Position numbers and translations under genes: made by a program. 64,000 nucleotides of DNA, from positions 434,001 through 498,000 of the forward strand of contig JAAQVN010000001.1 of assembly GCA_011754535.1 (NCBI GenBank). Reading direction: 5' to 3'. A model generated the notes under the pieces. That model searched no databases. It worked only from the letters and a program-made list of their open reading frames with translations, and was not told the DNA's origin. The DNA is from Enterobacter asburiae. Lineage in GTDB: Bacteria; Pseudomonadota; Gammaproteobacteria; Enterobacterales; Enterobacteriaceae. Of this stretch, positions 1 through 11,521 are shown piece after piece (the stretch's first letter is position 1; each line of letters begins with the position of its first letter).

Positions 1-1668
1 CGTTGCATCCATAAACCCGGTTACACGCTGTTCTGGCTGCTCTTCCCCTTGTTCATTAAAGAACAGAATGGTCGGCAGCCCGAGCACGGTAAGGTGTTTA
101 AGCAGGGCCTTATCCTGCGCATTGTTGGCCGTGACGTTTGCCTGGAACAACACCGTATCTTTCAGGGCGTTTTGCACCTGAGGATCGCTAAAGGTGTATT
201 TTTCAAACTCTTTGCAGGCGACACACCAGTCGGCATAGAGATCGAGCATCACCGGTTTGCCTTTTGCCTGCGCCAGCGCGCTGTTGAGCTCATCGACGTT
301 CTTAACGTGTATAAAGTTTAAATGTGCCTGCGTCTGGCCCACCGGCGAGCCGAACGCCCAGTCCTGAAGCGGACGCACACTCACCAACGCGGCGGCGAGC
401 AGGAGAATTTGCACCAGACGCATCCACGCTTTTTTGGCCCCCAGGCTGACGATAAACGCCCATGAGAAGAACGCCACGCCGAGCATGGCCCACAGGCGCA
501 GACCCCACGTGTCACCAATAATACGCTCCAGCAGGAACACCGGGAGCGCCAGAATGACAAAGCCAAACGCGGTTTTCACCGTCTCCATCCACGGGCCGCT
601 CTTCGGCAGCAGGCGGTTGCCAAATACCGTCACCAGAATCAGCGGCAGGCCCATACCGAGCGCATAGAGATACAGCGTACCGCCGCCGAGCCACATGTTT
701 CCGCTCTGGGCAATGTACAGCAGGATAGCGCTGAGCGGCGCGGTGGTGCAGGGGGAGCAAATCAACCCGGCGATGGCACCCATTGCGAATACGCCGCCCG
801 CGGAGCCACCCTGCTGGCGATTGCTCATCAGCGTTAAGCGGGTTTGCAGCGAAGAGGGCAGCTGCAGCGTGAACAGGCCAAACATCGACAGCGCCAGCAG
901 GATAAATACGACGGACAGGCCGATAAGCACGTAAGGGTGCTGGAGCGCCGCCTGGAACTGTAGCCCGGCCGCGGCGACCACGAGCCCGAGCACCGTGTAG
1001 GTGAGAGCCATACCCTGCACGTAGATAAACGCCAGCAGCAGGGCGCGGGCGGTAGAAAGACGCTGTTTGCCGCCCAGCACAATCCCGGAGATAAGCGGAT
1101 ACATCGGCAGCACACACGGGGTAAAGGCAATGCCGATGCCAATCAGTAAGGCCCAAAGCGCTGAGAAAGGAAGGTCGGAAGCAGCTTCGCCTTCACCCCT
1201 CATCCTGGCCCTCTCCCCTGAGGGGAGAGGGGAGGCAGCCGATTTAACTTCACTAAGCGGAACGACCTTCGTTTCTGGTGGGTAGCAGAAGCCCGCATCG
1301 GCACAGCCCTGATACGTCACCGTCAGCGTGGCGTCTTTATCTGCCTGGTTCACCGTAACGGGCACGCTCAGGCGCTGGCGATAGATTTCACTTTTACCGT
1401 AGAACTCGTCCTCGTGCCACTCGCCAGCGGGCATCTGCAACGCGCCGACGCTAGCCTTTGCAGGCGTGATGCTGACCTGCTTGCGGTAGAGATAGTAGCC
1501 CTCTTTCACCTGCCAGGTCAGATTGAGATCGTGCTGGTTCTGCTGAAAATCGAAAACAAACGCCTGGTCGGCAGGAATAAAGTTTGAACGGCCGGGTGCG
1601 TCAAACAACCCGGCAAATACTGACGTGCTGCACAGCAGCAGGATCAGCGTAAAGAAGCGTTGAGCCAT
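1..1668 (-). CDS. dsbD: DsbD, thiol:disulfide interchange protein (3' end beyond window)
   Basis: This inner-membrane reductase carries electrons from cytoplasmic thioredoxin to periplasmic DsbC, DsbG and CcmG. The frame is open from ATG 1668 to the window edge, giving 556 codons; roughly a dozen C-terminal residues are missing by comparison with E. coli. A signal peptide (about residues 1-19) is followed by the periplasmic alpha domain with Cys122 and Cys128. The membrane domain contains FTPCVLP (Cys185) and a second conserved Cys in [10 protein letters not shown], and the C-terminal thioredoxin domain has DWCVACK. Residues 146-158 are encoded by a palindromic interspersed repeat inserted in frame in the linker before the membrane domain. 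The start overlaps the end of cutA by 25 bp, which suggests translational coupling. Identification is secure. Confidence 0.96.
   Translation of the reverse strand, partial: MAQRFFTLILLLCSTSVFAGLFDAPGRSNFIPADQAFVFDFQQNQHDLNLTWQVKEGYYLYRKQVSITPAKASVGALQMPAGEWHEDEFYGKSEIYRQRLSVPVTVNQADKDATLTVTYQGCADAGFCYPPETKVVPLSEVKSAASPLPSGERARMRGEGEAASDLPFSALWALLIGIGIAFTPCVLPMYPLISGIVLGGKQRLSTARALLLAFIYVQGMALTYTVLGLVVAAAGLQFQAALQHPYVLIGLSVVFILLALSMFGLFTLQLPSSLQTRLTLMSNRQQGGSAGGVFAMGAIAGLICSPCTTAPLSAILLYIAQSGNMWLGGGTLYLYALGMGLPLILVTVFGNRLLPKSGPWMETVKTAFGFVILALPVFLLERIIGDTWGLRLWAMLGVAFFSWAFIVSLGAKKAWMRLVQILLLAAALVSVRPLQDWAFGSPVGQTQAHLNFIHVKNVDELNSALAQAKGKPVMLDLYADWCVACKEFEKYTFSDPQVQNALKDTVLFQANVTANNAQDKALLKHLTVLGLPTILFFNEQGEEQPEQRVTGFMDAT
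1196..1233. repeat. GC-rich palindromic interspersed repeat, copy 1, inside dsbD
   Basis: The core stem CCCTCTCCCC/GGGGAGAGGG (1209-1218 and 1222-1231) is preceded by CCCCTCATCCTGG. The same architecture, including the CCTCAxCC tail, recurs at 47575-47611 and inverted at 48410-48441. This copy lies within the dsbD reading frame without disrupting it. Confidence 0.8.
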
Positions 1669-1967
1669 GAGAGATAGTAGTTATCGCCGTGGACCACTGG
1701 CAGCACCAGCAGCTCCGGGGTTTGGTAAGGATGATGAGACTTGAGGCAGTCAAGGAGCGCCTGCTGATTCGCCAGATTGGTTTTAAGTAACATCTGGACT
1801 TCATACTCCTGCTCCAGCTTGCCTTCCCAGTAATAGAGGGAGGTCGCGCCGGGCAGCAGCGTTACGCAGGCTGCCAGTTTTTCGGCCAGCACTTTGGCGG
1901 CGAGATCCTGGGCAGAGGCTTCATCAGGGGCGGTACACAGTACAACAACAGCATCAGGCGTGTTCAC
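1644..1967 (-). CDS. cutA: CutA, divalent-cation tolerance protein
   Basis: CutA is a small trimeric cytoplasmic protein of the ferredoxin-like, PII-like fold, linked in E. coli to copper and divalent cation tolerance; its biochemical role is unsettled. The 107-residue product contains the family core, with the stretch [14 protein letters not shown] and the C-terminal [13 protein letters not shown]. The start is GTG 1967, with AGGAGG about 7 bases upstream; the nearby upstream ATG is in another frame. The N-terminus is slightly shorter than in E. coli (112 residues). It precedes dsbD and overlaps it, and lies downstream of dcuA behind a hairpin. Confidence 0.93.
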   Translation of the reverse strand: MNTPDAVVVLCTAPDEASAQDLAAKVLAEKLAACVTLLPGATSLYYWEGKLEQEYEVQMLLKTNLANQQALLDCLKSHHPYQTPELLVLPVVHGDNYYLSWLNASLR

Positions 1968-2031
1968 AAGTCGACCTCCTCATCACGAAAGTCTTCACTA
2001 TATCACGCAAGGCGATTGGTCATTAATGAAA

Positions 2032-2050
2032 CGGGCCGCATAGCGGCCCG
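2032..2050 (-). terminator. Hairpin downstream of dcuA
   Basis: A perfect 8-bp stem CGGGCCGC/GCGGCCCG with a 3-base loop lies between the dcuA stop and cutA. The minus strand continues with TTTCATT, a short T run. The plus side carries ATTTTAAC, so it may work in both directions. Confidence 0.55.
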
Positions 2051-2080
2051 ATTTTAACTATTTTTACAACGGCTAACCGT

Positions 2081-3382
2081 TTACAGCACAATGCCGCCGA
2101 TGATAAAGCCGAGGACGACGCAAAGCGTAATCGCCACCACACCCGGGATCAGGAACGCGTGGTTAAACACGTACTTACCGATGCGGGTTGAGCCGGTATC
2201 GTCCATCTCAACCGCCGCCAGCAGGGTTGGGTAGGTTGGCAGAACGAACAGCGCAGAAACGGCGGCAAAAGAGGCAATCGCCGTCAGCGGTGTGACGCCT
2301 AACATCAGTGCAGCAGGCATCAACGCTTTGGTGGTGGCGGCCTGGGAGTAAAGCAGCGTCGCGGCAAAGAACAGTACCACTGCCAGCAGCCACGGGTAGT
2401 TGTGCAGCAGGTCACCCGCCACGGTCTGGATATCGCTAATATGCGCTTTCACGAAGGTGTCACCGAGCCACGCCACGCCCAGTACGCACACGCAGGCGCT
2501 CATGCCGGATTTGAAGGTACTGGCGTTCAGCACTTCGCTGGTGTCGATTTTACAGGTGATGCTAATCAGCGTCGCAATGGTCAGCATGAACACCACAATC
2601 GCTTCGTTACGTGGCAGCACCGGGTTCTGAATCAGCCCCACAGTGTCGCTGATGGCGGTCGCGTAGAACATCACGGCGACAATACCGATCAGGAACAGCA
2701 GCACGGAGCGTTTCGCGTGCGGCTTCAGTTCGAAGACCTGGCTACCGCGCAGGCTCACTTCACCTTTTGCCAGACGCTCCTGGTAAACCGGATCGTCTTT
2801 CAGCTCGGCGCCGAGGAAGTTACACAGCACGGCGGTAATCATCACCGCAATCAGCGTAACCGGAATACAGATCGCCAGCAGCGTCAGGTAGCTCACGCCC
2901 ATTGGCTCAAGGATACCCGCGAAGAAGACTACGGCGGCAGAGATTGGCGATGCGGTAATGGCAATCTGAGACGCCACTACAGCAATAGAGAGCGGACGAG
3001 ACGGGCGAATACCCTGCTCTTTTGCCACTTCAGTAATCACCGGCAGCGTGGAAAATGCCGTGTGGCCGGTTCCCGCGAGAATGGTCATAAACCAGGTCAC
3101 CAGCGGGGCGAGGAAGGTTATATATTTCGGATGGCGGCGCAGCATGCGTTCCGCCAGGCTCACCAGGTAGTCCATACCGCCTGCGACCTGCATGGCCGCA
3201 ATAGCAGCAATAACCGCCATGATGATTTCAATAACGTCAAAAGGGATTGCGCCGGGTTTAATCTGAAAGATAAGGGTAAGCACGAGCACCCCGAGGCCGC
3301 CGGCAAAACCAATGCCGATACCCCCGAGCCGCGCGCCCAAATAAATCGCCAACAGGACGATGACGAGTTCTGCTCCAAACAT
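2081..3382 (-). CDS. dcuA: DcuA, anaerobic C4-dicarboxylate transporter
   Basis: DcuA is a polytopic inner-membrane carrier for aspartate, fumarate, malate and succinate exchange under anaerobiosis, also used for aerobic aspartate uptake. The 433 residues match the length of E. coli DcuA and are almost entirely hydrophobic helices, beginning with MFGAELVIVLLAIYLGARLG. The conserved TGHTAFSTLPVI and SQIAITASPISAA segments are present. ATG 3382 has AGGCAGG upstream. The gene follows aspA in the same direction with a strong terminator between them, so it is probably read both by readthrough and from its own promoter. Together with AspA it feeds fumarate respiration. Confidence 0.96.
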   Translation of the reverse strand: MFGAELVIVLLAIYLGARLGGIGIGFAGGLGVLVLTLIFQIKPGAIPFDVIEIIMAVIAAIAAMQVAGGMDYLVSLAERMLRRHPKYITFLAPLVTWFMTILAGTGHTAFSTLPVITEVAKEQGIRPSRPLSIAVVASQIAITASPISAAVVFFAGILEPMGVSYLTLLAICIPVTLIAVMITAVLCNFLGAELKDDPVYQERLAKGEVSLRGSQVFELKPHAKRSVLLFLIGIVAVMFYATAISDTVGLIQNPVLPRNEAIVVFMLTIATLISITCKIDTSEVLNASTFKSGMSACVCVLGVAWLGDTFVKAHISDIQTVAGDLLHNYPWLLAVVLFFAATLLYSQAATTKALMPAALMLGVTPLTAIASFAAVSALFVLPTYPTLLAAVEMDDTGSTRIGKYVFNHAFLIPGVVAITLCVVLGFIIGGIVL

Positions 3383-3450
3383 AAAGACCTGCCTTGCTTA
3401 TTAACAAGTTGATATTGAATTGTTGTATTTAGGTAACGCCTAAAAAGAAA

Positions 3451-3478
3451 AAAGGCACGTCACTTGTGACGTGCCTTT
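3451..3478 (-). terminator. Rho-independent terminator of aspA
   Basis: A 13-bp perfect stem (3451-3463 with 3466-3478, containing GGCACGTCAC) with a 2-base loop lies 21 bases after the aspA stop. On the minus strand it is followed by TTTCTTTTTA. Confidence 0.85.
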
Positions 3479-3498
3479 CGGAAGCCTAGCCTGAACTG

Positions 3499-4935
3499 TT
3501 ACTGTTCGCTTTCATCGGTATATCGTTTCGCTTTATATGCCGGGTGCATCAGGTTCTGGGCCGAGAAGATATCGTCCAGCTCAGCTTCGGTCAACAGCCC
3601 GCGCTCCAGCACGACTTCACGAACGCTCTTACCGGTTTCGGCACAAATCTTACCAACGATGTCGCCGTTGTGGTGGCCGATGAACGGGTTGAGGTAAGTG
3701 ACGATCCCGATGGAGTTGTAAACATAACCTTCACAGACTTCTTTATTCGCCGTGATGCCGTTAATGCATTTTTCCAGCAGGTTGTAGCAGGCGTTGGTCA
3801 GGATGTGAATAGATTCAAACATCGCCTGGCCAATTACCGGCTCCATCACGTTCAGCTGCAGCTGACCCGCTTCAGAGGCCATGGTCACGGTTGTATCGTT
3901 ACCGATGACTTTGAAGCACACCTGGTTCACCACTTCTGGCACAACCGGGTTCACCTTGGCTGGCATGATGGACGAACCGGCCTGCAGTTCTGGCAGGTTG
4001 ATTTCGTTCAGGCCAGCGCGCGGACCGGAAGAGAGCAGGCGCAGGTCATTACAGATTTTGGACAGTTTCACCGCCAAACGTTTCAGGGCGCTGTGTACCA
4101 TCACGTAGGCACCGCAGTCGGAGGTGGCTTCAATCAGGTCTTCCGCAGGCACAACCGGCAGGTTAGACACTTCCGCCAGCTTCTGAACCGCCAGCTGCTG
4201 ATAGCCATCCGGGGTGTTCAGACGCGTACCGATGGCGGTTGCGCCCAGGTTCACTTCCAGCAGCAGCTCGGAGGTGCGCAGCAGGTTTTTAGTTTCTTCG
4301 TTCAGCAGCACGTTAAACGCGTGGAACTCCTGGCCCAGCGTCATTGGCACCGCGTCCTGCAGCTGGGTGCGACCCATTTTCAGGATGTCCTGGAACTCAA
4401 CCGCTTTACGCTGGAAGCCATCACCCAGTTGGTTGATAGCATCTACCAGTTTCACTACAGAGGCATACACCGCGATACGGAAGCCGGTAGGGTAGGCATC
4501 GTTGGTGGACTGGCATTTGTTAACGTGGTCGTTCGGGTTCAGGTACTGGTATTCACCTTTCTGGTGACCCATCAGCTCCAGGCCAATGTTTGCCAGTACT
4601 TCGTTCGTATTCATGTTGACGGAGGTACCCGCGCCGCCCTGATAGACGTCAACCGGGAACTGGTCCATACATTTGCCGTTGTTCAGCACTTCATCGCAGG
4701 CAGCGATAATCGCATTTGCCGCGCTTTTAGGAATGGTTTGCAGCTCTTTGTTCGCTAGCGCTGCGGCTTTCTTCACCATCACCATGCCACGGACAAACTC
4801 AGGGATGTCGCTGATTTTGCTGTTGCTGATGTAGAAGTTTTCAATCGCTCTCAGAGTGTGAACACCATAGTAGGCATCCGCTGGAACTTCCCTGGTACCC
4901 AACAAGTCTTCTTCGATACGAATGTTGTTTAACAT
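3499..4935 (-). CDS. aspA: AspA, aspartate ammonia-lyase
   Basis: AspA is a cytoplasmic tetrameric enzyme that converts L-aspartate to fumarate and ammonia. The product is 478 residues, the same length as in E. coli, and carries the fumarase/aspartase signature [11 protein letters not shown] near residue 320 and the N-terminal [12 protein letters not shown]. The frame is open 14 codons further upstream, but ATG 4935 ([12 protein letters not shown]) has AAGAAGG at good spacing and agrees with the family. It supplies fumarate for FrdABCD and shares the neighbourhood with the aspartate/fumarate carrier DcuA. A CRP-like site lies in the long upstream region. Confidence 0.97.
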   Translation of the reverse strand: MLNNIRIEEDLLGTREVPADAYYGVHTLRAIENFYISNSKISDIPEFVRGMVMVKKAAALANKELQTIPKSAANAIIAACDEVLNNGKCMDQFPVDVYQGGAGTSVNMNTNEVLANIGLELMGHQKGEYQYLNPNDHVNKCQSTNDAYPTGFRIAVYASVVKLVDAINQLGDGFQRKAVEFQDILKMGRTQLQDAVPMTLGQEFHAFNVLLNEETKNLLRTSELLLEVNLGATAIGTRLNTPDGYQQLAVQKLAEVSNLPVVPAEDLIEATSDCGAYVMVHSALKRLAVKLSKICNDLRLLSSGPRAGLNEINLPELQAGSSIMPAKVNPVVPEVVNQVCFKVIGNDTTVTMASEAGQLQLNVMEPVIGQAMFESIHILTNACYNLLEKCINGITANKEVCEGYVYNSIGIVTYLNPFIGHHNGDIVGKICAETGKSVREVVLERGLLTEAELDDIFSAQNLMHPAYKAKRYTDESEQ

Positions 4936-5270
4936 GTGAACCTTCTTTTCAAGCTGCCGATGGATTGTACTAAACACACAGTATTTATGTGGTTTTGAAT
5001 ATTTTCTGGCCGACGATTATTCCCTCAATCAGCCAGATGTTCGAGATCATATGCTGATGATAGCGAATTGCCGTAAGCTGGATCACTTATTATCGAGCCG
5101 ATTCCATGATAATTATTAATCTGTGAAATGGGTCACCGCTTTAATATTTCCAAAAAAAATATCCGTGCAAACCGATTGAATTTTCGCTAACCGTCACCAT
5201 CTCATACAAACGCGCGTCGCGAACACATTAAGACAGGGGCCCGACGGCACCTGCCCAACAGGAGATGCCA
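4936..5270. other. aspA-fxsA divergent intergenic region
   Basis: These 335 bp hold the divergent promoters of aspA (minus) and fxsA (plus) and no gene. The region is AT-rich (for example 5101-5165). The only confident motif is the CRP-like site at 5122-5137. An FNR site would be expected for aspA, but no good match was found. Confidence 0.6.
5122..5137. promoter_or_regulatory. CRP-like binding site upstream of aspA
   Basis: TGTGA-N6-TCACC matches the CRP consensus TGTGA-N6-TCACA in 9 of 10 core bases. It lies about 190 bp upstream of the aspA start. aspA of E. coli is known to be CRP-dependent, so assignment to aspA is an inference from the motif plus that knowledge. Confidence 0.6.
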
Positions 5271-5735
5271 GTGCGCTGGATACCGTTTATTGCCTTCTTT
5301 CTCTATGTTTACATTGAGATTTCAATTTTTATCCAGGTTGCCCACGTGCTGGGCGTCCTGCTGACGCTGATTCTGGTGATTTTCACCTCGGTGATTGGTA
5401 TGTCACTGGTGCGTAATCAGGGTTTCAAAAATTTCCTGATAATGCAGCAGAAGATGGCCGCAGGCGAAAGCCCGGCAGAAGAGATGATCAAAAGCGTGTC
5501 GCTGATTATTGCGGGCCTGCTGCTGATCCTGCCGGGGTTCTTCACCGACTTCCTCGGCCTGCTATTGCTGTTGCCGCCGGTTCAGAAGCACCTGACCATG
5601 AAGCTGCTGCCGCATCTGCGCTTTAGCCGCATGCCGGGCGGCGGGTTCAGCACAGGGCCAGGCGATACTTTCGAAGGGGAGTATCAGCGTAAGGATGACC
5701 AGCGCGATCGTTTAGATCATAAAGACGATCGTTGA
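5271..5735 (+). CDS. fxsA: FxsA family inner-membrane protein
   Basis: FxsA is a small inner-membrane protein whose overproduction in E. coli relieves exclusion of phage T7 by the F plasmid; its normal role is unknown. The product has about 154 residues with hydrophobic segments near 3-21, 25-45 and 75-105, and a charged, Arg/Asp-rich cytoplasmic tail ending RLDHKDDR. GTG 5271 (MRWIPF) is preferred because AGGAG ends 6 bases before it. The in-frame ATG at 5265 directly abuts that Shine-Dalgarno sequence and is unlikely to be used. A REP-like hairpin follows. Confidence 0.93.
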   Translation: MRWIPFIAFFLYVYIEISIFIQVAHVLGVLLTLILVIFTSVIGMSLVRNQGFKNFLIMQQKMAAGESPAEEMIKSVSLIIAGLLLILPGFFTDFLGLLLLLPPVQKHLTMKLLPHLRFSRMPGGGFSTGPGDTFEGEYQRKDDQRDRLDHKDDR

Positions 5736-5742
5736 TTTTTTT

Positions 5743-5770
5743 GGCCCGGTGACGCGTCGCTTACCGGGCC
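5743..5770. repeat. REP-like palindrome between fxsA and yjeH
   Basis: The stem GGCCCGGT/ACCGGGCC encloses GACGCGTCGCTT. It resembles the enterobacterial REP (PU) pattern and sits between convergent genes. The T run precedes it on plus, so it is not a canonical terminator in either direction, although it may stabilise the 3' ends. Confidence 0.6.
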
Positions 5771-5778
5771 TGCAGATT

Positions 5779-7008
5779 TTACCGCTTCGGTAAAAACGCC
5801 CACAGCCCCGCCAGCATGACGATGGCGTACACACTCTTCCATCCCACCATCGCCAGCAGCAGGAGGCAAAGCACACCCCCGAAAACCGCCAGTGCCTTAT
5901 AGCGCCCTTTAAGCAGACGACAACCCGCCAGCATGCACAGCAGGTAGATCATGATGAAAATGCCGTTGGCGTAGACGATCAGCGCATCAAGGTTGATGTC
6001 GAGAATATAAATGCACAGCGAGCTCAGCACACAGCAGCCCAACACGGCATTCAGCGCATTAACCGGGAGTCGACGTTTAGACAAACGTGCAAGACGGCTC
6101 TCCGGTTTGTAGAGTGCCTGCGACCACACCAGACGGGCGAAGCTCTGGATATAAATATTGAGGCTGGCGAAGCAGGCGAGATAGCCAATCACGCAGGCCA
6201 CCCATAGCGCCTTCACACCGAACAGTTCAACCACGATACCCGGTAGCGATGCGGCAGCGGCTTTATCTTCGCCGAACGCGTTGAAGTGCAGCACCAGCAC
6301 GGTACAGGCCCAATATACGGTGCCCGCCAGCAGCAGGCCAATCATCAGGGCGCGGGGAAAATCACGCTCGGGCTGTTTAAACTCGGAGGCCAGGTGCGCG
6401 AACGCTTCAAGACCAACGAAACACCAGAACATGACGGATAACGCAGCGAAAAGCTGAGAATGGTCGATATCGTTTATCGCAGGGAAAGGGATATCCGCCA
6501 CGGTAATGTCACCCGCAAACCAGATGGCGACGATCAGCGCGACGATCAACACGGCAACCAGCGTTTGCAGATTCGCGCTTGAACTGGCCCCGCGCGAGCC
6601 CACCCACCAGACAATCGCCAGCGTTCCCAGTTCAGCCAGCAGCAGCTGTTCGTCGTGCCAGCCAAACAGCGCCTGCCCAAAGCCGGTGGCGATATGCAGG
6701 GCTGCCGGAAGGCCAACGGGTATGACCGACAAGAACAGCCAGCCGGTCACGCGCTCCATACGCGGACCAAACGCCATGCCGACAAAATGCGCCACGCCGC
6801 CCGCGCTGGGGAAATGTCGTCCAAGGATGGCAAACACAATCGCCACCGGGAACACCAGCAGGATCAGCACCGGCCATGCCCAAAGGCTATTATTTCCGGC
6901 GACCAGCGCCGCCAGTGCCGGTACAGCAAACACGCCCGTCCCTAACAAGGAGGTTGAAAGCAGGCCAACGCCCTGCGCCAGCCCCAGCTCCTGCCTGAGT
7001 CCACTCAT
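5779..7008 (-). CDS. yjeH: YjeH, methionine/branched-chain amino acid exporter
   Basis: This APC-superfamily inner-membrane protein of 409 residues has around 12 hydrophobic helices. In E. coli, YjeH exports L-methionine and other neutral amino acids. The N-terminal MSGLRQELGLAQGVGLLSTS and the glycine-rich first helix LLGTGVFAVPALAALVAG are typical. The E. coli protein is a few residues longer at the C-terminus; here it ends in LPKR. It is monocistronic, convergent with fxsA and divergent from groES. Confidence 0.93.
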   Translation of the reverse strand: MSGLRQELGLAQGVGLLSTSLLGTGVFAVPALAALVAGNNSLWAWPVLILLVFPVAIVFAILGRHFPSAGGVAHFVGMAFGPRMERVTGWLFLSVIPVGLPAALHIATGFGQALFGWHDEQLLLAELGTLAIVWWVGSRGASSSANLQTLVAVLIVALIVAIWFAGDITVADIPFPAINDIDHSQLFAALSVMFWCFVGLEAFAHLASEFKQPERDFPRALMIGLLLAGTVYWACTVLVLHFNAFGEDKAAAASLPGIVVELFGVKALWVACVIGYLACFASLNIYIQSFARLVWSQALYKPESRLARLSKRRLPVNALNAVLGCCVLSSLCIYILDINLDALIVYANGIFIMIYLLCMLAGCRLLKGRYKALAVFGGVLCLLLLAMVGWKSVYAIVMLAGLWAFLPKR

Positions 7009-7074
7009 TTACCCTGTCCTGCCGCCATCAAAAGAGAGTGGATGGTAACACTTTCGCAAATTTTTTTTCGATTC

Positions 7075-7480
<406 letters not shown>

Positions 7481-7499
7481 TTTACGCACGAGAATTTGA

Positions 7500-9155
<1,656 letters not shown>

Positions 9156-9184
9156 TCATGTTGTTCTGAACCTCTCAGAACGAA

Positions 9185-9212
9185 CCCCGGGCAGAAATGC
9201 CCGGGGTTTTTT
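9185..9212 (+). terminator. Rho-independent terminator of groES-groL
   Basis: The 9-bp stem CCCCGGGCA/TGCCCGGGG with a GAAA loop is followed by TTTTTT, 29 bases after the groL stop. Confidence 0.95.
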
Positions 9213-9219
9213 ATTGCCG

Positions 9220-10383
9220 CTACTCAAATGTTCCTTTCACGCACGCTACGCCTTCGCGCACCATCTGGCGGCCTTTCGCCCAGACCTCGCGGATCTTCAG
9301 GTCATCCGTCAGCACCAGGAAATCGGCATCGCATCCTGGCGCGATCCGCCCCTTATGCTCCAGCCCGAGAAACTCCGCCACGTTACGCGTAAACGGCAGA
9401 AGCGCCTCCTCCAGCGGCAGGTGATACCGGCTGACCAGCTGCTGTAGGGTGTCGGGCAGGGACTCGAAGCCCGCTACGCCAATGCCCACCAGATTGCCGT
9501 TTGCATCAAAAATCGGCTGGCTGCCGTTACCGTCCGAGCTGAGCGTAAGCCGGTTAAACGGCACCTGCGCTTCACGGGCCGTCACGATGGCGGTGGCGGC
9601 ATCAAGGGGCTCTCGGATGCTGGTGGTAATGTCGATATAACCCCCTTCGCGGGCATAGTTCAGCGCGGCGAGGAACAGCGTCTGGTCGCGGTTAACGTGG
9701 GTTGGCAGCAGCTTCGTGCGGGGAACGTCGGCGTTATCGAGGATGTTATACAGCGGCTCCAGCAGCTTCGGGCTGTTGCCGAGGTGAAACACGGATATGC
9801 CCGCTTTGGCACCCAGCAGCCCGCCTACGCGCGACTGGGCGGCCATATTCGCGAGCTGGTCATCCGTCGGTGCGGAGGAGCGATGGTCGGAAATCGCGCA
9901 TTTCACGCCGATGATTTTATCAATCAGCGCCACATCCTTTTCGACACTGCCGGTAATCGTCGGAGAAGGCAGCCCGTACGCGCCTGTCAGCATCCACGCG
10001 CTGATCCCTTCATGCTCAAGCGCCCGCGTTTTTGCCAGCAGAGATTCGGGATGGCGGGTTACGCCGTCGGTACCCAGCAGTCCAACAACGGAGGTGATGC
10101 CCGCCGCCACAAGCGCGGATAACCGCACCTCCGGCGTCCGGGTGTGCGGGCCAGCTTCACCGCCGCCGCCGATCAGGTGCACGTGCTGATCGATAAAGCC
10201 CGGGCAAACCACCGCCCCGGCGAGATCGCTTTCAGGACAGTTAAGCTGTGTTGTTGCGCGATCCGTTTTTTCAATCGCGACGATTTTCCCCCCGGCGATC
10301 AGCAGATCGCAACGTCCCCGATCCTCCGGCGCGTAAAGGTGCACATTGCGGAAAAGATGGGGTTCCAGCACTGAAAAATCCAT
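9220..10383 (-). CDS. iadA: IadA, isoaspartyl dipeptidase
   Basis: This zinc amidohydrolase hydrolyses beta-aspartyl (isoaspartyl) dipeptides from damaged proteins. All expected binuclear metal ligands are visible: His67 and His69 in HVHL, the carboxylatable Lys161 (GVKCAISDH), His200, His229 (PTHVNR) and Asp284 (SSDGNGSQP). Its 387 residues are close to the 390 of E. coli IadA. It is the last gene of a minus-strand operon after yjiH and yjiG, with 10 bases between yjiG and iadA. In E. coli K-12 the same trio lies near 98 minutes, not beside groL. Confidence 0.94.
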   Translation of the reverse strand: MDFSVLEPHLFRNVHLYAPEDRGRCDLLIAGGKIVAIEKTDRATTQLNCPESDLAGAVVCPGFIDQHVHLIGGGGEAGPHTRTPEVRLSALVAAGITSVVGLLGTDGVTRHPESLLAKTRALEHEGISAWMLTGAYGLPSPTITGSVEKDVALIDKIIGVKCAISDHRSSAPTDDQLANMAAQSRVGGLLGAKAGISVFHLGNSPKLLEPLYNILDNADVPRTKLLPTHVNRDQTLFLAALNYAREGGYIDITTSIREPLDAATAIVTAREAQVPFNRLTLSSDGNGSQPIFDANGNLVGIGVAGFESLPDTLQQLVSRYHLPLEEALLPFTRNVAEFLGLEHKGRIAPGCDADFLVLTDDLKIREVWAKGRQMVREGVACVKGTFE

Positions 10384-10393
10384 TTTTATCTCC

Positions 10394-10855
10394 TCAGAAG
10401 AGTAGCTGCATTACCCACATTGAGAGTAGGGCGTTAATGACGCAGACAGTAATGATGTGCGGGTAATATTTGGGGTTCACCCCTGCGGTACCCAGGCAGC
10501 GGCCCGTGTTTTGTACCGGATTGCCCATCAGATAGATGGCGGGAAGCAGGACGGTGGCATCGTGGCCGTTGAGCGTGCCGGCAGCCACCAGGCTGGCGCA
10601 GACCCCCACGCCGCCGCCCATACTCATCACTGAGGCCAGAAGGACCGTTGCCGCCGCGCCCGGAAGCCCCCACAGCGCCATGACCGGCTCGCAAATATTG
10701 CCAACAATATCCAGCAGGCCGGTCACCTTGAGCGCCTGAATGATGACAAACGCCATAACCACGTTAGGCAGCAGGCTGGTGGTGGCGATGGTAAAGCCTC
10801 GGCGGGCGCCATCAATAAACATGTCCATGATATTTTTACGCGGCTGGGCGATCAT
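10394..10855 (-). CDS. yjiG: YjiG, inner-membrane protein of the Gate/nucleoside-recognition family
   Basis: The 153-residue hydrophobic protein is similar to SpmB of Bacillus and to E. coli YjiG. Conserved stretches include DGARRGFTIATTSLLPNVV and LMGNPVQNTGRCLGTA. The frame extends upstream, but ATG 10855 (MIAQPRKN) gives the family length with an AGGA sequence before it. It overlaps the end of yjiH by 20 bp, a sign of translational coupling. Its function is not established; linkage to iadA suggests transport of dipeptides or their products, which is inference only. Confidence 0.87.
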   Translation of the reverse strand: MIAQPRKNIMDMFIDGARRGFTIATTSLLPNVVMAFVIIQALKVTGLLDIVGNICEPVMALWGLPGAAATVLLASVMSMGGGVGVCASLVAAGTLNGHDATVLLPAIYLMGNPVQNTGRCLGTAGVNPKYYPHIITVCVINALLSMWVMQLLF

Positions 10856-11501
10856 TTTTTTCCTCCTGAATACAACGATCTTCCATGTGGGCGATCCACA
10901 GGCGCAGGAAGTTCGCGCCAACAAATTTAAACACCAGTATGACGGCAAGCGGCGTAATCACCGGGACGGTAATGAAGGTAAAAAGTGCGGCACCGGAAGA
11001 AAAATAGTTGGTAATGATGGCGCTACCGCTGGTCTGGAAGGTGGCGAAAATGGCGCGCTCGCGATCGGTAATTGCCCCTTCGTCGGTCAACTCTTTGGTC
11101 ATCCCTGCTGCGGCATCGGTATTTTGCAGGTTGGCTATGAGGGCCAGAGAGCAGATGCCCGGTACGCCAAGCAGCGGGCGCAAAATGGGCGTCATTAGCT
11201 GTTGTGCGGCACGCAGCCCGCCCAGCCCCTCGGTGACGGCAATGATCCCGAGCGACAAAATGACCGAAGGCGCCAGTTCAAGGGCAAATAAGAAACCGTC
11301 TTTCGCCCCCGTACCGCCCTCGCCGCGAAATGTTAGTGCGCCGTTCACCGGACCAAAGCTGCCGTTTAAGACAGTAAAATCCAGCACGCGCCACCATTCG
11401 GTACTTTTGGCGAAAAAGCCTGAGAAAAATACGATGGTGAGCACAAACGCCAGATAGCCCACCCATGTTACCTTTTCCTCTCCTGAGGATGATGCACTCA
11501 T
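10836..11501 (-). CDS. yjiH: YjiH, inner-membrane protein of the Gate/nucleoside-recognition family
   Basis: The 221-residue polytopic protein is similar to E. coli YjiH and to SpmA-type proteins. The segments NLQNTDAAAGMTKEL and SGSAIITNYFSSGAALF are characteristic. ATG 11501 (MSASSSGEE) is chosen because AGGGGG lies about 5 bases upstream; the frame opens nine codons earlier without a ribosome-binding site. It is the first gene of the yjiH-yjiG-iadA operon. A perfect 7-bp inverted repeat stands 20-37 bases before the start. Confidence 0.87.
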   Translation of the reverse strand: MSASSSGEEKVTWVGYLAFVLTIVFFSGFFAKSTEWWRVLDFTVLNGSFGPVNGALTFRGEGGTGAKDGFLFALELAPSVILSLGIIAVTEGLGGLRAAQQLMTPILRPLLGVPGICSLALIANLQNTDAAAGMTKELTDEGAITDRERAIFATFQTSGSAIITNYFSSGAALFTFITVPVITPLAVILVFKFVGANFLRLWIAHMEDRCIQEEKNDRPAA

Positions 11502-11521
11502 GAAACCCCCTGTTTTAATCG

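Noticed and set aside
1190..1233. A CRISPR repeat or intrinsic terminator inside dsbD
   Set aside because: Only one unit is present locally, with no spacer array and no T run, and it is read through in frame.
2402..3412. A 336-codon plus-strand frame opposite dcuA
   Set aside because: Its Asn/His/Gln/Arg-rich product is typical of the reverse complement of membrane-protein codons.
3544..4758. A 404-codon plus-strand frame opposite aspA
   Set aside because: It is an antisense shadow of aspA with no recognisable domain and low-complexity composition.
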